The notes under the pieces are model-generated. The model was not told the DNA's origin. It made no database searches and worked only from the letters and a program-made list of their open reading frames with translations. A program made the translations under genes and the position numbers. This document shows, piece after piece, positions 8,154 to 18,548 of a DNA stretch of 64,000 bases. The stretch's first letter is position 1. Each line of letters starts with the position of its first letter. The DNA is from Sulfurovum sp. UBA7648. GTDB taxonomy: Bacteria > Campylobacterota > Campylobacteria > Campylobacterales > Sulfurovaceae. Location of the stretch: positions 289,759 to 353,758 of the forward strand of contig DLIG01000021.1 of NCBI GenBank assembly GCA_002483605.1. The letters are read 5' to 3'.

Positions 8154-8180
8154 TACCTTTCTTTGCTAAAAAGAAAGGTA
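8154..8180. repeat. Perfect hairpin TACCTTTCTTT/AAAGAAAGGTA
   Basis: Eleven-base perfect arms enclose GCTAA. It is the strongest stem in the intergenic hairpin cluster downstream of carB (read leftwards), about 90 bases past the carB stop, so it could also end carB transcription. Confidence 0.6.
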
Positions 8181-8267
8181 TAAAGAAGAGAATAGGTTTT
8201 TTCTTTTAATGCCTTTTTCTCACAGAGAGCGAAAGCACAAGAGAAAAAGTATAATGGCGAAACCCTT

Positions 8268-11200
8268 TTAGGCAAGATAGTCTTGGATAGCTTTTGGCTC
8301 CAAAGCATTGCCGCTTTTTTGAAGTTCGGCTATGGCTAGTGCTGTTGCTCTGGCTGCTGCTACTGTCGTAAAGTATGCAACATTGGCACTCAATACTGAT
8401 TGGCGAATGATCTTGGCGTCATCTTTACTTGATTTGTTATCACTTGTATTGATTGCAAGTGCAATTTCGCTATTTTTGATCATATCATCTATATTCGGCC
8501 TTCCCTCGGAGACTTTGAGTACTTTCGTTGATTTGATACCTGCTTGTTGCAACGCATCATGTGTACCAGAAGTAGCGACGATCTCAAATCCAAGTTTGCA
8601 AAACATTTCACCTATCTCTCCGGCAAAACATTTGTCATTCCCAGTCAGTGATAAAAACAGATTTCCCTTTAAAGGAAGGTTGTTTTTGCTGGCAAATTGG
8701 CTTTTAGCAAAGCTCATGCCAAAATTATCACTGATCCCCATTACTTCTCCGGTGGATTTCATCTCAGGCCCCAAGATCAGATCAGATCCAGGAAGTTTAT
8801 TGAATGGGAATACGGCTTCTTTTACTGCTATATGGCCTTTTAGGTTTGGCTCCATAATGGCTTTGTCAAAGTTTACCACTTTAAAAGTATCATAATATGC
8901 CAAGGCTTCTTTGAGGTCTCCTTGCAGCATAACCCTTGTAGCTACTTTTGCCAGCGGTAATCCTGTGGCTTTGCTTACAAAAGGAACGGTACGCGAAGCT
9001 CTAGGATTTACCTCGATGAGATAGATCTCGCCTTTGTGAATAGCAAATTGGATATTAAGAAGTCCAATTACACCGATGCCAAGAGCTATCTGAGCGGTTT
9101 GGGCTTTGACATCTTCTTGGAGTTCTTGCGAAATGGATACCGGAGGCAAGGAGCATGCACTATCTCCTGAATGTATACCGGCTTCTTCGATATGCTGCAT
9201 AACAGCACCAATATATACATCTTTACCGTCGCATATGGCATCTACATCAAGCTCAATTGCATTATCTAGGAATTTGTCTATAAGCACAGGAGCATCATGA
9301 GATACACTTACTGCTTCATCCATATATTCTTTTAGCTCATTATCGCTGTATACTGTACGCATACCTCTGCCGCCGAGTACGAAACTAGGGCGTACAAGCA
9401 CAGGATATCCTATACGATTTGCAATGATAAGAGCATCATCTTTTGTAAATGCTGTGCCATTGTCCGGCTGCTTGAGGCCAAGTTTTGTGATAAAAGCAGA
9501 AAACTGCTCTCTATCTTCAGCTAGATCGATCACTTTTGCGCTTGTTCCTGCTATTTTAGCACCTATGGCAGTAAGTTTCTTGGCTAATTTTAGAGGAGTT
9601 TGTCCGCCGAAATGAACTATTACTCCATCCGGGTTTTCTTTGGCTATGACATTTCTGACATGTTCGAAATCTATAGGTTCAAAATATAAAATATCGCTGG
9701 TATCATAATCCGTTGAAACGGTTTCAGGATTACAATTGTACATAATGGATGTCATACCCATCTCTTCAAGAGCAAAAGAGGCATGCACACAACAGTAGTC
9801 AAATTCGATACCTTGACCGATACGGTTTGGCCCGCCTCCAATTACAAGGACTTTCTTCTTGCTGCTATCGTTGTTTTCTTTGCCTTTGCCGATAGCCATG
9901 ATATTGGTTGTAGAATAGAGGTATGGCGTAAGTGCTCTAAATTCTGCTGCGCAAGTATCTACTTCGTTATACTCTAACACAACTCCTAGTTTTTCTCTGG
10001 CTGTATAGACATCGTTTTCGCTGATATCCAGCCCATCTTTTTGGTTAACAAGAGATGCGATCATTGCATCGCTAAAGCCTTCGCTTTTAATGCGGCGCAT
10101 AAGTGAAGCATCACTTAGATAAGATATATCAATATTTTTTTCGCTGTTGATCAACTCTTCTATCTGATACAAAAACCATCTATCAATTGCCGATAATTCA
10201 TATATCTTTTCTACATCAAGTCCTCTGCGAAAACCTTCTGCTACGTATAATATACGTTTTTCATTTGGCCGTCTGATCTCTCTAAGAAGTGTCTCTTCGT
10301 CGCATTTGATGCTATCAAAACCGATAAGGCCTGTCTCTAAAGAGCAAAGAGCTTTTTGGAAAGATTCTTTGAATGTGCAGCCTATGCTCATCACTTCGCC
10401 TACGCTTTTCATAGCAGTTGTCAATGTCGAGTTTGCATGAGGAAATTTCTCAAATGTGAATCTAGGTATTTTAGTAACAATATAATCTATTACCGGTTCA
10501 AAACTAGCTGGAGTGCCTGTAATGTCATTTGTAATTTCATCAAGGGTAAAACCTACGGCCAAAAGCGTAGCAACCTTTGCTATAGGATAACCCGTAGCTT
10601 TACTTGCAAGAGCGGATGAGCGGCTTACTCTAGGGTTCATTTCGATGACTATCATGCGTCCTGTTTTTGGATTAATAGAGAATTGCACGTTTGATCCGCC
10701 TGTATCTACGCCTATTTCTCTGAGGATCTTAAAGCTCGCATCGCGCATATGCTGATACTCTTTATCAGTAAGGGTAAGCGCAGGAGCTATTGTGATACTG
10801 TCTCCTGTATGCACACCCATTGGATCTAGATTTTCGATAGAACAAACTATGATACAGTTATCAGCACTGTCTCTGATAACTTCCATTTCATACTCTTTCC
10901 AGCCCAAAAGAGATTCCTCTATGAGGATTTCATTAATTGGGCTTGCTTCCAAGCCGCCTTTTGCTATATCTTTGAATTCATCCATGTTGTAAGCCACACC
11001 GGAACCGCCGCCTGCTAGCGTATAGGATGCTCTAATAATGAGAGGGAAACCTATCTCTTTAGCCGCGTTAACTGCTTCATCAAGATTGTAAGCATATTTT
11101 GAGATTGGGATGTCCATCCCTATTTTTATCATCGCCTCTTTAAAGGCTTGTCTATCTTCGCCTTTTTTGATGGCTTCGGGATTTGCACCCAAAAATGTAA

Positions 11201-11531
11201 TGCCTTCAAGCATGCCTAGCTCATGCATGCTCATAGCAACATTAAGAGCAGTTTGCCCACCCATGGTAGGCAAAATAGCATCTACGTTTTCTTTTTTGAT
11301 GATTTGTGCAATGACCTCTTCGGTGATTGGTTCTATATATGTACGATCCGCAAATTCAGGATCTGTCATAATAGTTGCAGGATTTGAGTTGATAAGCACA
11401 ACTCTGTATCCAAGTTCTTTGAGTGTTTTAGCAGCTTGTGTGCCTGAATAGTCAAATTCGCAGGCTTGACCAATAACAATTGGACCTGATCCTATAAGTA
11501 AAATAGTTTTAATATCGTTGCGTTTTGGCAT
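8268..11531 (-). CDS. carB: Carbamoyl-phosphate synthase large subunit
   Basis: CarB makes carbamoyl phosphate from ammonia (supplied by CarA), bicarbonate and two ATP, for pyrimidine and arginine synthesis. The 1087-residue length is normal. It has two homologous ATP-grasp halves (about 1-550 and 551-930; each starts with a GSGPIVIGQ- or [13 protein letters not shown] motif followed by EFDY) and a C-terminal MGS-like regulatory domain (FLSLTGNDK...ATSGTHDAL). The start [16 protein letters not shown] is the standard N-terminus. It is last in a long minus-strand run after mreC. carA is not in this window. Confidence 0.97.
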   Translation of the reverse strand: MPKRNDIKTILLIGSGPIVIGQACEFDYSGTQAAKTLKELGYRVVLINSNPATIMTDPEFADRTYIEPITEEVIAQIIKKENVDAILPTMGGQTALNVAMSMHELGMLEGITFLGANPEAIKKGEDRQAFKEAMIKIGMDIPISKYAYNLDEAVNAAKEIGFPLIIRASYTLAGGGSGVAYNMDEFKDIAKGGLEASPINEILIEESLLGWKEYEMEVIRDSADNCIIVCSIENLDPMGVHTGDSITIAPALTLTDKEYQHMRDASFKILREIGVDTGGSNVQFSINPKTGRMIVIEMNPRVSRSSALASKATGYPIAKVATLLAVGFTLDEITNDITGTPASFEPVIDYIVTKIPRFTFEKFPHANSTLTTAMKSVGEVMSIGCTFKESFQKALCSLETGLIGFDSIKCDEETLLREIRRPNEKRILYVAEGFRRGLDVEKIYELSAIDRWFLYQIEELINSEKNIDISYLSDASLMRRIKSEGFSDAMIASLVNQKDGLDISENDVYTAREKLGVVLEYNEVDTCAAEFRALTPYLYSTTNIMAIGKGKENNDSSKKKVLVIGGGPNRIGQGIEFDYCCVHASFALEEMGMTSIMYNCNPETVSTDYDTSDILYFEPIDFEHVRNVIAKENPDGVIVHFGGQTPLKLAKKLTAIGAKIAGTSAKVIDLAEDREQFSAFITKLGLKQPDNGTAFTKDDALIIANRIGYPVLVRPSFVLGGRGMRTVYSDNELKEYMDEAVSVSHDAPVLIDKFLDNAIELDVDAICDGKDVYIGAVMQHIEEAGIHSGDSACSLPPVSISQELQEDVKAQTAQIALGIGVIGLLNIQFAIHKGEIYLIEVNPRASRTVPFVSKATGLPLAKVATRVMLQGDLKEALAYYDTFKVVNFDKAIMEPNLKGHIAVKEAVFPFNKLPGSDLILGPEMKSTGEVMGISDNFGMSFAKSQFASKNNLPLKGNLFLSLTGNDKCFAGEIGEMFCKLGFEIVATSGTHDALQQAGIKSTKVLKVSEGRPNIDDMIKNSEIALAINTSDNKSSKDDAKIIRQSVLSANVAYFTTVAAARATALAIAELQKSGNALEPKAIQDYLA

Positions 11532-11604
11532 GAAGTATGACCCTTAGGTTTTTAGTATTAAATTATACCAAATTACCTCTTAAACTCTCAAAAGAGAGTT
11601 AAGA

Positions 11605-12702
11605 TCAAAATGCATCCAAAGTAGATTGTTGATTTTCTTCTGCGGCAGGCTTTTGAGTATTTGACGTCGATCCTTGTTGCATATTTTGCAAAGAAGAATT
11701 CTGTTTGCGTGTTTTTGATCTTGCTGGATCTATCTGCGTATCTCTTGGTTCCGGATTTATAGTGTCTTCTCTTGTTTGATCCATTTCAACCAAAGGAGTA
11801 CTTGATAGCGTAGATGGTGTAACCGTAGGCAACGTGGCATTAAAATCTCCCATCGGCTGTGGTGTTGTTTGTGCAGGTGTTTCCATAGGAATTTGTGCAT
11901 AATTGATTTTATTGGCATTGAACATTGTCGGTTTTGCATGTGTTATCATAAAAAATGTCTTAGGGTGATAAACATCATTGTATGTGTTGACATATGCTAC
12001 TTTGTAGCTTCCTTGCAGTTCTACTTTTCTGACCACTCCAACCGGGATATTGGCAAAAAATATACCGTCAAGCCCGCTTGTAAATACTTTGTCGTCCTCT
12101 TTGATGTCAAACCATTTTGGTATAAACTGTATAGTGGTCAACCTGTTTCCTCCGCCTATTGCTACGCCAGGAGCCATTAGTTTTCCTACATATACAGAGT
12201 AGCGGCATTTTTCATCTGAGGTCAGATAGCCGCGTAATTGATTGTTTTCTATTCTAGCTACACCGCCAACTACATTATCTTGGATCAATCCGTAGATTCT
12301 ATCGTTTGATATATTTTTTGGTTTTGTGAGTACAACTTGTGAAAAATTATTAAATTTTACATAAGATATTGTTTGTACCAGATCAACACCTTCTCGTTTT
12401 GGTAATTTTTTGAGTGATGGAAAAACAGCCCGAAGGGTTTTGGCTTGTTCGATATAATTTTTTTGCTCAAGAAGTTTTTTTTGCAATTCTTGATTTTTGT
12501 CTTTCAGTTCTTCTATATGATCTTTTTGATCAATATATATTTCTCTTGCTTCTTCTATTGAATCAAGAATATTTTGATATGAATGTTTAATTGGTATTAA
12601 TGCATCCATGAGATTGGATGCAATTTTATTGTTTTTACTATGAGTAATAAGTGCTGCCAAAATAATTAGCAGTACAATAATAGTAATAATTCTAGTTTTC
12701 AT
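11605..12702 (-). CDS. mreC: Rod shape-determining protein MreC
   Basis: MreC is the periplasmic scaffold of the elongasome that links MreB to cell-wall synthesis. This 365-residue protein has an N-terminal membrane segment (about 4-22), a coiled coil (about 45-95) and the beta-barrel MreC domain (for example GLIQDNVVGGVARIENNQL and VFTSGLDGIFFANIPVG). The last roughly 85 residues are low-complexity and rich in T, P, Q and S, an extension seen in some campylobacterial MreC proteins. Its ATG overlaps the end of mreB by 11 bases, consistent with coupled translation. Confidence 0.94.
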   Translation of the reverse strand: MKTRIITIIVLLIILAALITHSKNNKIASNLMDALIPIKHSYQNILDSIEEAREIYIDQKDHIEELKDKNQELQKKLLEQKNYIEQAKTLRAVFPSLKKLPKREGVDLVQTISYVKFNNFSQVVLTKPKNISNDRIYGLIQDNVVGGVARIENNQLRGYLTSDEKCRYSVYVGKLMAPGVAIGGGNRLTTIQFIPKWFDIKEDDKVFTSGLDGIFFANIPVGVVRKVELQGSYKVAYVNTYNDVYHPKTFFMITHAKPTMFNANKINYAQIPMETPAQTTPQPMGDFNATLPTVTPSTLSSTPLVEMDQTREDTINPEPRDTQIDPARSKTRKQNSSLQNMQQGSTSNTQKPAAEENQQSTLDAF

Positions 12703-13726
12703 ATGCTACATGTTGTAATGAATCAAGTTGTTCCAAGGCTTTGCCTGTGCCTCTAGTAACGGCAAACAGCGGATCTTCTGCTACAAATACAGGTAATTTT
12801 ATGATATCTGATAGATATTTGTCCAAACCTCGTATCAACGCACCGCCGCCTGTAAGAACGATACCGTTTTCTACGATATCACCCGCAAGTTCAGGCGGTG
12901 TCTCTTCAAGAACGGCTTTGAGCGCATCTACTATCTCAGCTATAGTATCTGCCATTGCGCTTCTCATATGCTCGCTTGTTACTTCAATAGATACCAAAGT
13001 GCCTTCGACTTGATCTCTTCCGTAAACTACTGCTGTTAATTCTGTTTCTAACGGCACGGCAGTTCCAATACGAATTTTTAGATCTTCTGCTACTCTTTCA
13101 CCTATGAGAAGATTGTAATTTTTCTTTATATAATCCATAATAACCTGATCTATTTTATCCCCTGCTACTCTAATGGATTTGCACAGTACCAATCCTCCCA
13201 TTGAGATAACGCCTATCTCTGTTGTACCGCCGCCGATATCAACCACAAGATTACCGCGAGGCTCTTTTACTGACAGATCAGCTCCAATTGCAGCAGCCAT
13301 AGGCTCTTCTATAAGATAAACTGCTCTCGCACCGGCGTTTAGCGCTGATTCTTTAACAGCTTTTCTCTCAACTTGAGTTATACCGTAAGGCACACAGATC
13401 ATAACTCTTGGGCTAAAAAATCTTTTGCGTTTGTGTGCTTTTTCTATAAAGTGACGGATCATCATTTCTGTCACATGAAAATCAGCTATAACGCCGTCTC
13501 TCATAGGCCTGATTGCCTTGATGTGAGCCGGAGTTTTACCGGCCATCTCTTTTGCTGCATGACCAACGGCTAAAATTCTTTCTTTACCGGCATGATCATA
13601 TTGCACAGTTACGATAGATGGTTCATTTATAACAATACCTTCGCCTTTTACGAGGACCAAAGTATTAGCTGTGCCCAGGTCTATAGCCAAATCATTAGAG
13701 AACATACCCATAAATTTTTTAAACAT
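12692..13726 (-). CDS. mreB: Rod shape-determining actin homologue MreB
   Basis: MreB is the bacterial actin that guides lateral wall synthesis. This copy has the usual length of 344 residues. Nucleotide-binding motifs are visible: DLGTANTLV near residue 16 (phosphate 1), DIGGGTTEIGV around 168 (phosphate 2) and VLTGGGALIRGL near 292 (adenosine). AAGGAT lies about seven bases before the ATG. It sits between clpX upstream and mreC downstream, an order common in Campylobacterota. Confidence 0.97.
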   Translation of the reverse strand: MFKKFMGMFSNDLAIDLGTANTLVLVKGEGIVINEPSIVTVQYDHAGKERILAVGHAAKEMAGKTPAHIKAIRPMRDGVIADFHVTEMMIRHFIEKAHKRKRFFSPRVMICVPYGITQVERKAVKESALNAGARAVYLIEEPMAAAIGADLSVKEPRGNLVVDIGGGTTEIGVISMGGLVLCKSIRVAGDKIDQVIMDYIKKNYNLLIGERVAEDLKIRIGTAVPLETELTAVVYGRDQVEGTLVSIEVTSEHMRSAMADTIAEIVDALKAVLEETPPELAGDIVENGIVLTGGGALIRGLDKYLSDIIKLPVFVAEDPLFAVTRGTGKALEQLDSLQHVAYEN

Positions 13727-13750
13727 TTTAAATATCCTTATTAGTTAAAT

Positions 13751-14971
13751 TTAAGCACTTTGCTTATGTTTGATATACAAAGGTTTTGATTCTTTGTTTA
13801 CAGCATCAGGTGTGATGACTACTTCGTAACCTTCAAGTTCCGGTAATTCATACATACTTTCCAATAATAGATCTTCTAGTATCGAGCGAAGTCCTCTAGC
13901 GCCTGTTTTTCTATCAATTGCTTTTTGAGCAATTAGTTTTAAGGCTTCATCTTCAAAAGTAAGTGCAACATTGTCAAGTTCAAAAAGTTGTTTATATTGC
14001 TTGACCAAAGCATTTTTAGGCTCTGTTAAAATACGCACCATGTCTTCGGCAGTTATTTTTTCCAAAGTAGCTATAACATGTAGTCTGCCGATGAGTTCTG
14101 GTATCATTCCGTAGCTTACTAGATCGTCCGGCTCGACCAGGTTCATTACGTCATCTTTGTCCATTTTACTTCTTTTTTCTTGCTCAAAGCCAAGTACGTT
14201 TGCACCTTGTCTTCTTCTGATCATTTCGCCAAGACCGTCAAATGCGCCGCCGCAGATAAATAGAATATTTGAAGTATCTATCTGTATGAAATCCTGGTTT
14301 GGATGTTTGCGTCCGCCTTTTGGCGGTATATTTACTATTGAGCCTTCTATGATCTTAAGCAGTGCTTGTTGTACACCTTCTCCGGAAACATCTCTTGTGA
14401 TCGAGCGATTTTCACTCATACGTGCGATTTTATCTATTTCGTCTATAAATACGATGCCTTGTTCTGTTCTGGCTATATCGCCGTCAGCTGCTTGAAAAAG
14501 TTTGACAAGGATATTTTCAACATCCTCGCCTACATAGCCGGCTTCTGTTAGATTCGTAGCATCTGCAATAGCGATAGGAACATTCAAAAATTTAGCAATG
14601 CTTTGAGCAAGGAGTGTTTTTCCGCTTCCCGTAGGTCCTATCAATAAAATATTTGATTTGGCGATTTGTGTATCATCATCAAGATTTGTTTTTTTGAAAA
14701 TTCTTTTATAGTGGTTATAAACAGCTACAGATAATGTTTTTTTGGCATTGTCTTGTCCTATGACATAATCATCCAAAAGAGCTTTCATTTGTTTTGGGGA
14801 TAAAAGTTCCTCCGGCATTTCCGGCGTCAAGAATGATTCTTCTGTGTCCCCAAAAAGGATCTTGTATGCAGAAACAACACAATTGGCGCAGATATGTGCA
14901 TCATGTCCTGCAATGAGTGGGTTTGCTTCTGTTTCATGCGTACCGCAAAAATTACAATATTTATTTGGCAT
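13751..14971 (-). CDS. clpX: ATP-dependent Clp protease ATP-binding subunit ClpX
   Basis: ClpX is the AAA+ unfoldase that feeds ClpP. This protein of 406 residues has the N-terminal zinc finger (C6, C9, C28, C31), Walker A GPTGSGKT near 115, Walker [10 protein letters not shown], the GGAFDGL pore-loop region and the C-terminal sensor region ([12 protein letters not shown]). The start is at MPNKYCNFC, with AAAGGA eight bases upstream; a longer frame of five residues was rejected. The gene overlaps the end of lpxA by 11 bases. Confidence 0.96.
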   Translation of the reverse strand: MPNKYCNFCGTHETEANPLIAGHDAHICANCVVSAYKILFGDTEESFLTPEMPEELLSPKQMKALLDDYVIGQDNAKKTLSVAVYNHYKRIFKKTNLDDDTQIAKSNILLIGPTGSGKTLLAQSIAKFLNVPIAIADATNLTEAGYVGEDVENILVKLFQAADGDIARTEQGIVFIDEIDKIARMSENRSITRDVSGEGVQQALLKIIEGSIVNIPPKGGRKHPNQDFIQIDTSNILFICGGAFDGLGEMIRRRQGANVLGFEQEKRSKMDKDDVMNLVEPDDLVSYGMIPELIGRLHVIATLEKITAEDMVRILTEPKNALVKQYKQLFELDNVALTFEDEALKLIAQKAIDRKTGARGLRSILEDLLLESMYELPELEGYEVVITPDAVNKESKPLYIKHKQSA

Positions 14972-15752
14972 TAATATTCCTTTCAAACGGAATGCCTCGT
15001 TTGGAGTTAATAATAAAATTGGCTAAATTCTTTACCATTTTAGAAGAAGTTGCTTCAAGTAGTTGTCGTGCTACTTCTTGAAGCGGTTTCCCTTGTTCAA
15101 AAAGTTCTCTGTATGCGCTTTTAAGCTCATCTATATCAACTCTATCAATATGTCTTCTTAAGCCCGTTAGGTTGAGTCCTCTCAAAACTGCACGGTTGCC
15201 TTCTGCCAAACAAAATGGCGGAATATCTTGAGATAATGCACTTGCTCCTGCTATCATAGCATAATCACCGATATGTACAAATTGATGTACAGGAGTAAGC
15301 CCTCCTATGACAACATTATTGCCAAGTTCAACATGCCCTGCTAGAGTAGCTCCGTTAGCAAGTATGCAATTATCTCCCAAGATAACATCGTGCCCCAAAT
15401 GCACATATCCCATTAGTAGATTATTGTTGCCTATTTTCGTGATGCTTCCTCCGCCTATAGTGCCTGGATTGATGAGCGTGTATTCTCTGATACGATTATG
15501 ATCGCCTATAATGAGTTCTACTCTCTCTCCGGCATATTTTAGATCTTGGGGGATAGATCCTAAAGTTGCATGAGAAAATATTTGATTATGCTTACCTATA
15601 GTAGTTATACCCTCTATAAGCGTATGTGTACCCACGGCGGTATTATCCCCTATAGTTACATTTGAGCCGATATAGCTATAAGCTCCTATTGTAACATTGT
15701 CTCCAATTATTGCACCATCTTCTATGATAGCCGTTGGATGGATATTGTTCAT
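14961..15752 (-). CDS. lpxA: UDP-N-acetylglucosamine acyltransferase LpxA
   Basis: LpxA transfers a 3-hydroxyacyl chain to UDP-GlcNAc, the first step of lipid A synthesis. The 263-residue protein is a left-handed beta-helix of hexapeptide repeats ([15 protein letters not shown] and onward) with the family signatures [20 protein letters not shown] and the C-terminal helical part [17 protein letters not shown]. The catalytic histidine lies in VHLGHD. The start codon is fused to the fabZ stop (TAATG), and the end overlaps clpX. Confidence 0.96.
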   Translation of the reverse strand: MNNIHPTAIIEDGAIIGDNVTIGAYSYIGSNVTIGDNTAVGTHTLIEGITTIGKHNQIFSHATLGSIPQDLKYAGERVELIIGDHNRIREYTLINPGTIGGGSITKIGNNNLLMGYVHLGHDVILGDNCILANGATLAGHVELGNNVVIGGLTPVHQFVHIGDYAMIAGASALSQDIPPFCLAEGNRAVLRGLNLTGLRRHIDRVDIDELKSAYRELFEQGKPLQEVARQLLEATSSKMVKNLANFIINSKRGIPFERNINAK

Positions 15753-16195
15753 TATTTGTCCACTATCATTGCTTTGAGTTCTGCTTCGCTAACAAGAACA
15801 TCGTCAACATATGCTTTGCCTTCAAGTACCCATATGGCACCTTTATGCTTGATGACGGTCATTTTGTACTCCAGTTTGTCTCCAGGTTTGACAGGAGCTC
15901 TAAATTTGGCTCCGTCAATGCTCATAAAATATACCACTTTTTGTGCAGCTTCTTCTTCGCTCATATCCATGCTCTGAAAAGCCAATATACCGCCTGTTTG
16001 CGCCATTCCTTCTAGTATCATTACTCCAGGATAGATAGGATGATCCGGGAAATGTCCTTGGAATACCGGTTCAGATATTGAGATGTTTTTATATCCTACT
16101 ACATACTCGTCTTTTTTTAGATCCGTGATACGATCGACCAATAAAAATGGATAACGATGCGGTAGGATTTTTTGGATATCAGTAACGCTTAGCAC
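15752..16195 (-). CDS. fabZ: 3-hydroxyacyl-ACP dehydratase FabZ (GTG start)
   Basis: FabZ dehydrates beta-hydroxyacyl-ACP in fatty acid elongation. The 147-residue hot-dog protein has the catalytic histidine H48 in QGHFPDHP and the acidic residue E62 in MILEGMAQ. The start is GTG ([23 protein letters not shown] is the family N-terminus), with GAGG about eight bases upstream. It shares its end with the start of lpxA (TAATG), so fatty acid and lipid A steps are linked in one transcript. Confidence 0.96.
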   Translation of the reverse strand: MLSVTDIQKILPHRYPFLLVDRITDLKKDEYVVGYKNISISEPVFQGHFPDHPIYPGVMILEGMAQTGGILAFQSMDMSEEEAAQKVVYFMSIDGAKFRAPVKPGDKLEYKMTVIKHKGAIWVLEGKAYVDDVLVSEAELKAMIVDK

Positions 16196-16278
16196 TTTTC
16201 AAACCTCTATTTGTAAATTGCATTATTCTATCTGAAATTTGCTAAAATAATGATGTTGCCAAATTATTATTTTTATTT

Positions 16279-17352
16279 TTATATGTTCAAATGCTCTTTG
16301 ACATCTTCGTATACTTTGCTTTGGCAAACTATCTCAAATTTACCGTTTAAAGCGAAATCTATCACTATAATAGCATTGAGATTGTACGGATTGGATACTA
16401 TTTTTTGTCGAACTTTAACTTCTTCATCAAAAGACGGAGATTTAAAAATAAGCTCTTTGATGCTAATATAATATGTGTTTGCCAATCGGTTGTAATGATC
16501 CAATGTGATAAAAATAATTTCATCCCTATCAAAATAACCGATATCTCCATCCCATGAGATCTTTCCTCTAGAATATCCTTTTTTGAGGGTAGAATATGGT
16601 AAGAAATGAGATGGGATGACACTGTTTGCATGAGTTATATAACCTCTAAGCAATCTCCAATTTAAAAATCTTTCTTTGCGAATAGTATATGTCATGTTTT
16701 GCTCTTCAAGCTTCCATCTTTTTTCATACATATGAAGTCTATCTTCTATGGATTCAGGCTGGATCTGTTTGGATATCGGAGAAAATAATTCATCTGTTAG
16801 TTTGTCTTGGTATTCTCTTTGTTTGGTAAGTCCAAACAAGCAGCCGCAATAATCTTGACGATATAGTCTGTCTTGTTTTGCTAAGATATTCTGTTCTTGG
16901 GTTCCTTGCTTGCTTCTATAGTCTGGAGCTATAAATTCCAGCCCATAAAGCTTTGCCAATTCATCGCCGGATCTTTTGAGCTGAGTCAAAGATTTCTTTG
17001 GACTTGTCAGAAGCGTGGAGGTAAAGATCTTTTCTCCTAGTTCATGAGTTTTTTTTGCCGTGATCTCAAAACGATTGTCAAAGCATACAGAGCATCTTGC
17101 GCCCTTTTCCGGTTCATTTTCAAGTCCTCGCACTGCTTTTAGCCAACCGGCAGTATCGTATTCGCCTTCTATCAGTTCTATTCCGAGCATTTTACAACTC
17201 CTTTGGACATCAAGAAGTCTAAGTTGATATTCGCTGTATGGGTGGATGTTTGGATCATAGAAAAAGCCGATAAGTTTTTCATCCGGAAACTGCGAGCGTA
17301 ATTTTTGTAAAAAATAATGACTATCAACCGCGCAGCATATATGTACCAACAT
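16279..17352 (-). CDS. queH: Epoxyqueuosine reductase QueH (long form)
   Basis: QueH (formerly DUF208) reduces epoxyqueuosine to queuosine at the tRNA wobble position. Family residues are visible: the N-terminal LVHICCAVDS, CSVCFDNRF with a CxxC pair, SPKKSL, and DYCGCLFGL. From the start chosen here (MLVHICC) it is 357 residues; the first about 215 match the core enzyme and about 140 more form a C-terminal region I cannot assign. The start overlaps the lpxB stop region by one or two bases. Function as QueH is from family knowledge; the tail is undescribed here. Confidence 0.88.
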   Translation of the reverse strand: MLVHICCAVDSHYFLQKLRSQFPDEKLIGFFYDPNIHPYSEYQLRLLDVQRSCKMLGIELIEGEYDTAGWLKAVRGLENEPEKGARCSVCFDNRFEITAKKTHELGEKIFTSTLLTSPKKSLTQLKRSGDELAKLYGLEFIAPDYRSKQGTQEQNILAKQDRLYRQDYCGCLFGLTKQREYQDKLTDELFSPISKQIQPESIEDRLHMYEKRWKLEEQNMTYTIRKERFLNWRLLRGYITHANSVIPSHFLPYSTLKKGYSRGKISWDGDIGYFDRDEIIFITLDHYNRLANTYYISIKELIFKSPSFDEEVKVRQKIVSNPYNLNAIIVIDFALNGKFEIVCQSKVYEDVKEHLNI

Positions 17353-17353
17353 A

Positions 17354-18391
17354 TTATTGTTCCATAATGATATTTGCAACCACTTCTGAGCTGCCATGAC
17401 CAAGATAATCTCTGAGCCCTTCGGCACTCTTGCTAAATATTTCTCTATCGGTTTTACGGTAACTGTTTAGCAGATTTGCAGCTGTGACATCGCTTTGTAT
17501 TATCTCGCTATGGAGCGTAGTGCCGTTATATTTTTGCAAGATAATATTTGCAAGACCGATCTGTTTGATGCCTAATATCTTTGTTCCTATAAAATAATCT
17601 ATCGGTTTTGCTATATAAGAGAGTACAAACGGGGTGCCGATAAGAGCAGCCTCAAGAGTTGCTGTTCCGCTGCATATAAAAGCAAATTCTGATCTAGATA
17701 GCGCTTCGTGTGTATTTCTGGAAATTTCAAAATCGCTTATATTTCCATACCACTCTTTTATCTTTTTACTCTCCAAGGTCGGAGGTATAACTAAGAGAGC
17801 TTTTTTTTCTATCAATGCTTTTCGCACCTCTTTAAATATCGGCATAAGTCTTTTTACTTCAGCAGCCCTGCTGCCAGGCAAAAATGATATAGTATTTGAA
17901 TCCTTGCTTGTGTTGAAAACAGCGATCTCGTCCAGTAGCGGATGCCCCACATACTTCGCTTTGCCGCTTTTGTACTGGCTTATTTCAAAAGGCAATATTC
18001 CAAGTAGTTTATCGCAGTAAAGTTCAAGTTTTTTGACCCGTTTTGGACGACTTGCCCATGTTTGGGGCAGTATGTAGTAGATTATCTCTTTTTGCGGATA
18101 TTTTTCTTTTATTTTTTTTGCAAGCGGGAGGTTGAATCCGGAGCTGTCCATAAGCAGAATTTTATCAGCATCTTGGGCAAGTTCCACCATCTCATCTGCA
18201 ACTCGGTAAAACCATCTGAGTTTTTTGAGTGCGTCAACTACACCCATTATCGCCATTTGTGATATGTCATACAAAGGATTTCCGAGCGAGGTATTAAAAA
18301 TGCCTATAAGCTCTATATTTTTAGTATGTTTAAGTACCTCTTTAAGGTGCAGGTTTGATGACGGTTCAAGGGCTGAAACTAGTATTTTCAT
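17354..18391 (-). CDS. lpxB: Lipid-A-disaccharide synthase LpxB
   Basis: LpxB condenses UDP-2,3-diacylglucosamine with lipid X to make the lipid A disaccharide. The 345-residue glycosyltransferase has the family features ILVSALEPSSNLHLKEV at the N-terminus, LMDSSGFNLPLAKKIK, YYILPQTWASRPKRVKKL, YVGHPLLDEI, SFLPGSRAAEVKRL and the nucleotide-sugar site SGTATLEAALIGTPFVLSY. It is the first gene of the leftward lpxB-queH-fabZ-lpxA-clpX-mreB-mreC series. Confidence 0.95.
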   Translation of the reverse strand: MKILVSALEPSSNLHLKEVLKHTKNIELIGIFNTSLGNPLYDISQMAIMGVVDALKKLRWFYRVADEMVELAQDADKILLMDSSGFNLPLAKKIKEKYPQKEIIYYILPQTWASRPKRVKKLELYCDKLLGILPFEISQYKSGKAKYVGHPLLDEIAVFNTSKDSNTISFLPGSRAAEVKRLMPIFKEVRKALIEKKALLVIPPTLESKKIKEWYGNISDFEISRNTHEALSRSEFAFICSGTATLEAALIGTPFVLSYIAKPIDYFIGTKILGIKQIGLANIILQKYNGTTLHSEIIQSDVTAANLLNSYRKTDREIFSKSAEGLRDYLGHGSSEVVANIIMEQ

Positions 18392-18510
18392 CTATTATCT
18401 TCTTTGATGTTTTTAAATCCCACAGAATATAATTTCCTTTGTTGAAGTTAATAAAGATTATACCACAACGGGAGTTATAGTACAATTTGGCTTTTGATGT
18501 TTTGTATGCG

Positions 18511-18532
18511 TTCCCATCAAGAATGATGGGAA
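18511..18532. terminator. Perfect hairpin downstream of the solute-binding protein gene
   Basis: Nine-base arms TTCCCATCA/TGATGGGAA enclose AGAA, starting 16 bases past the stop of the leftward gene at 18549. There is no T-run after it, so it may be a transcript-end stabiliser or a small palindromic repeat instead of a classic terminator. Confidence 0.45.
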
Positions 18533-18548
18533 TTAGAATAGAATATCG

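Larger units (their letters stand above)
7834..8267. other. Intergenic stretch with a cluster of hairpins; no gene seen
   Basis: These 434 bases between carB and the YrdC-like gene carry several inverted repeats: 7905-7926 (9-base arms, loop TTAT), GCCAC/GTGGC near 8090, ACACAAGTGTGT near 8111, GAAAAT/ATTTTC near 8133-8148, and 8154-8180 (11-base arms). A frame at 8000-8209 runs through them but has no ribosome-binding site and looks like repeat sequence. Confidence 0.6.

Noticed and set aside
8000..8209. Open frame of 69 codons between carB and the YrdC-like gene
   Set aside because: It spans the hairpin cluster, has no ribosome-binding site and ends in low-complexity lysine and phenylalanine.
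8332..8895. 187-codon open frame opposite carB
   Set aside because: It is antisense to the conserved C-terminal part of carB, with no start signal.
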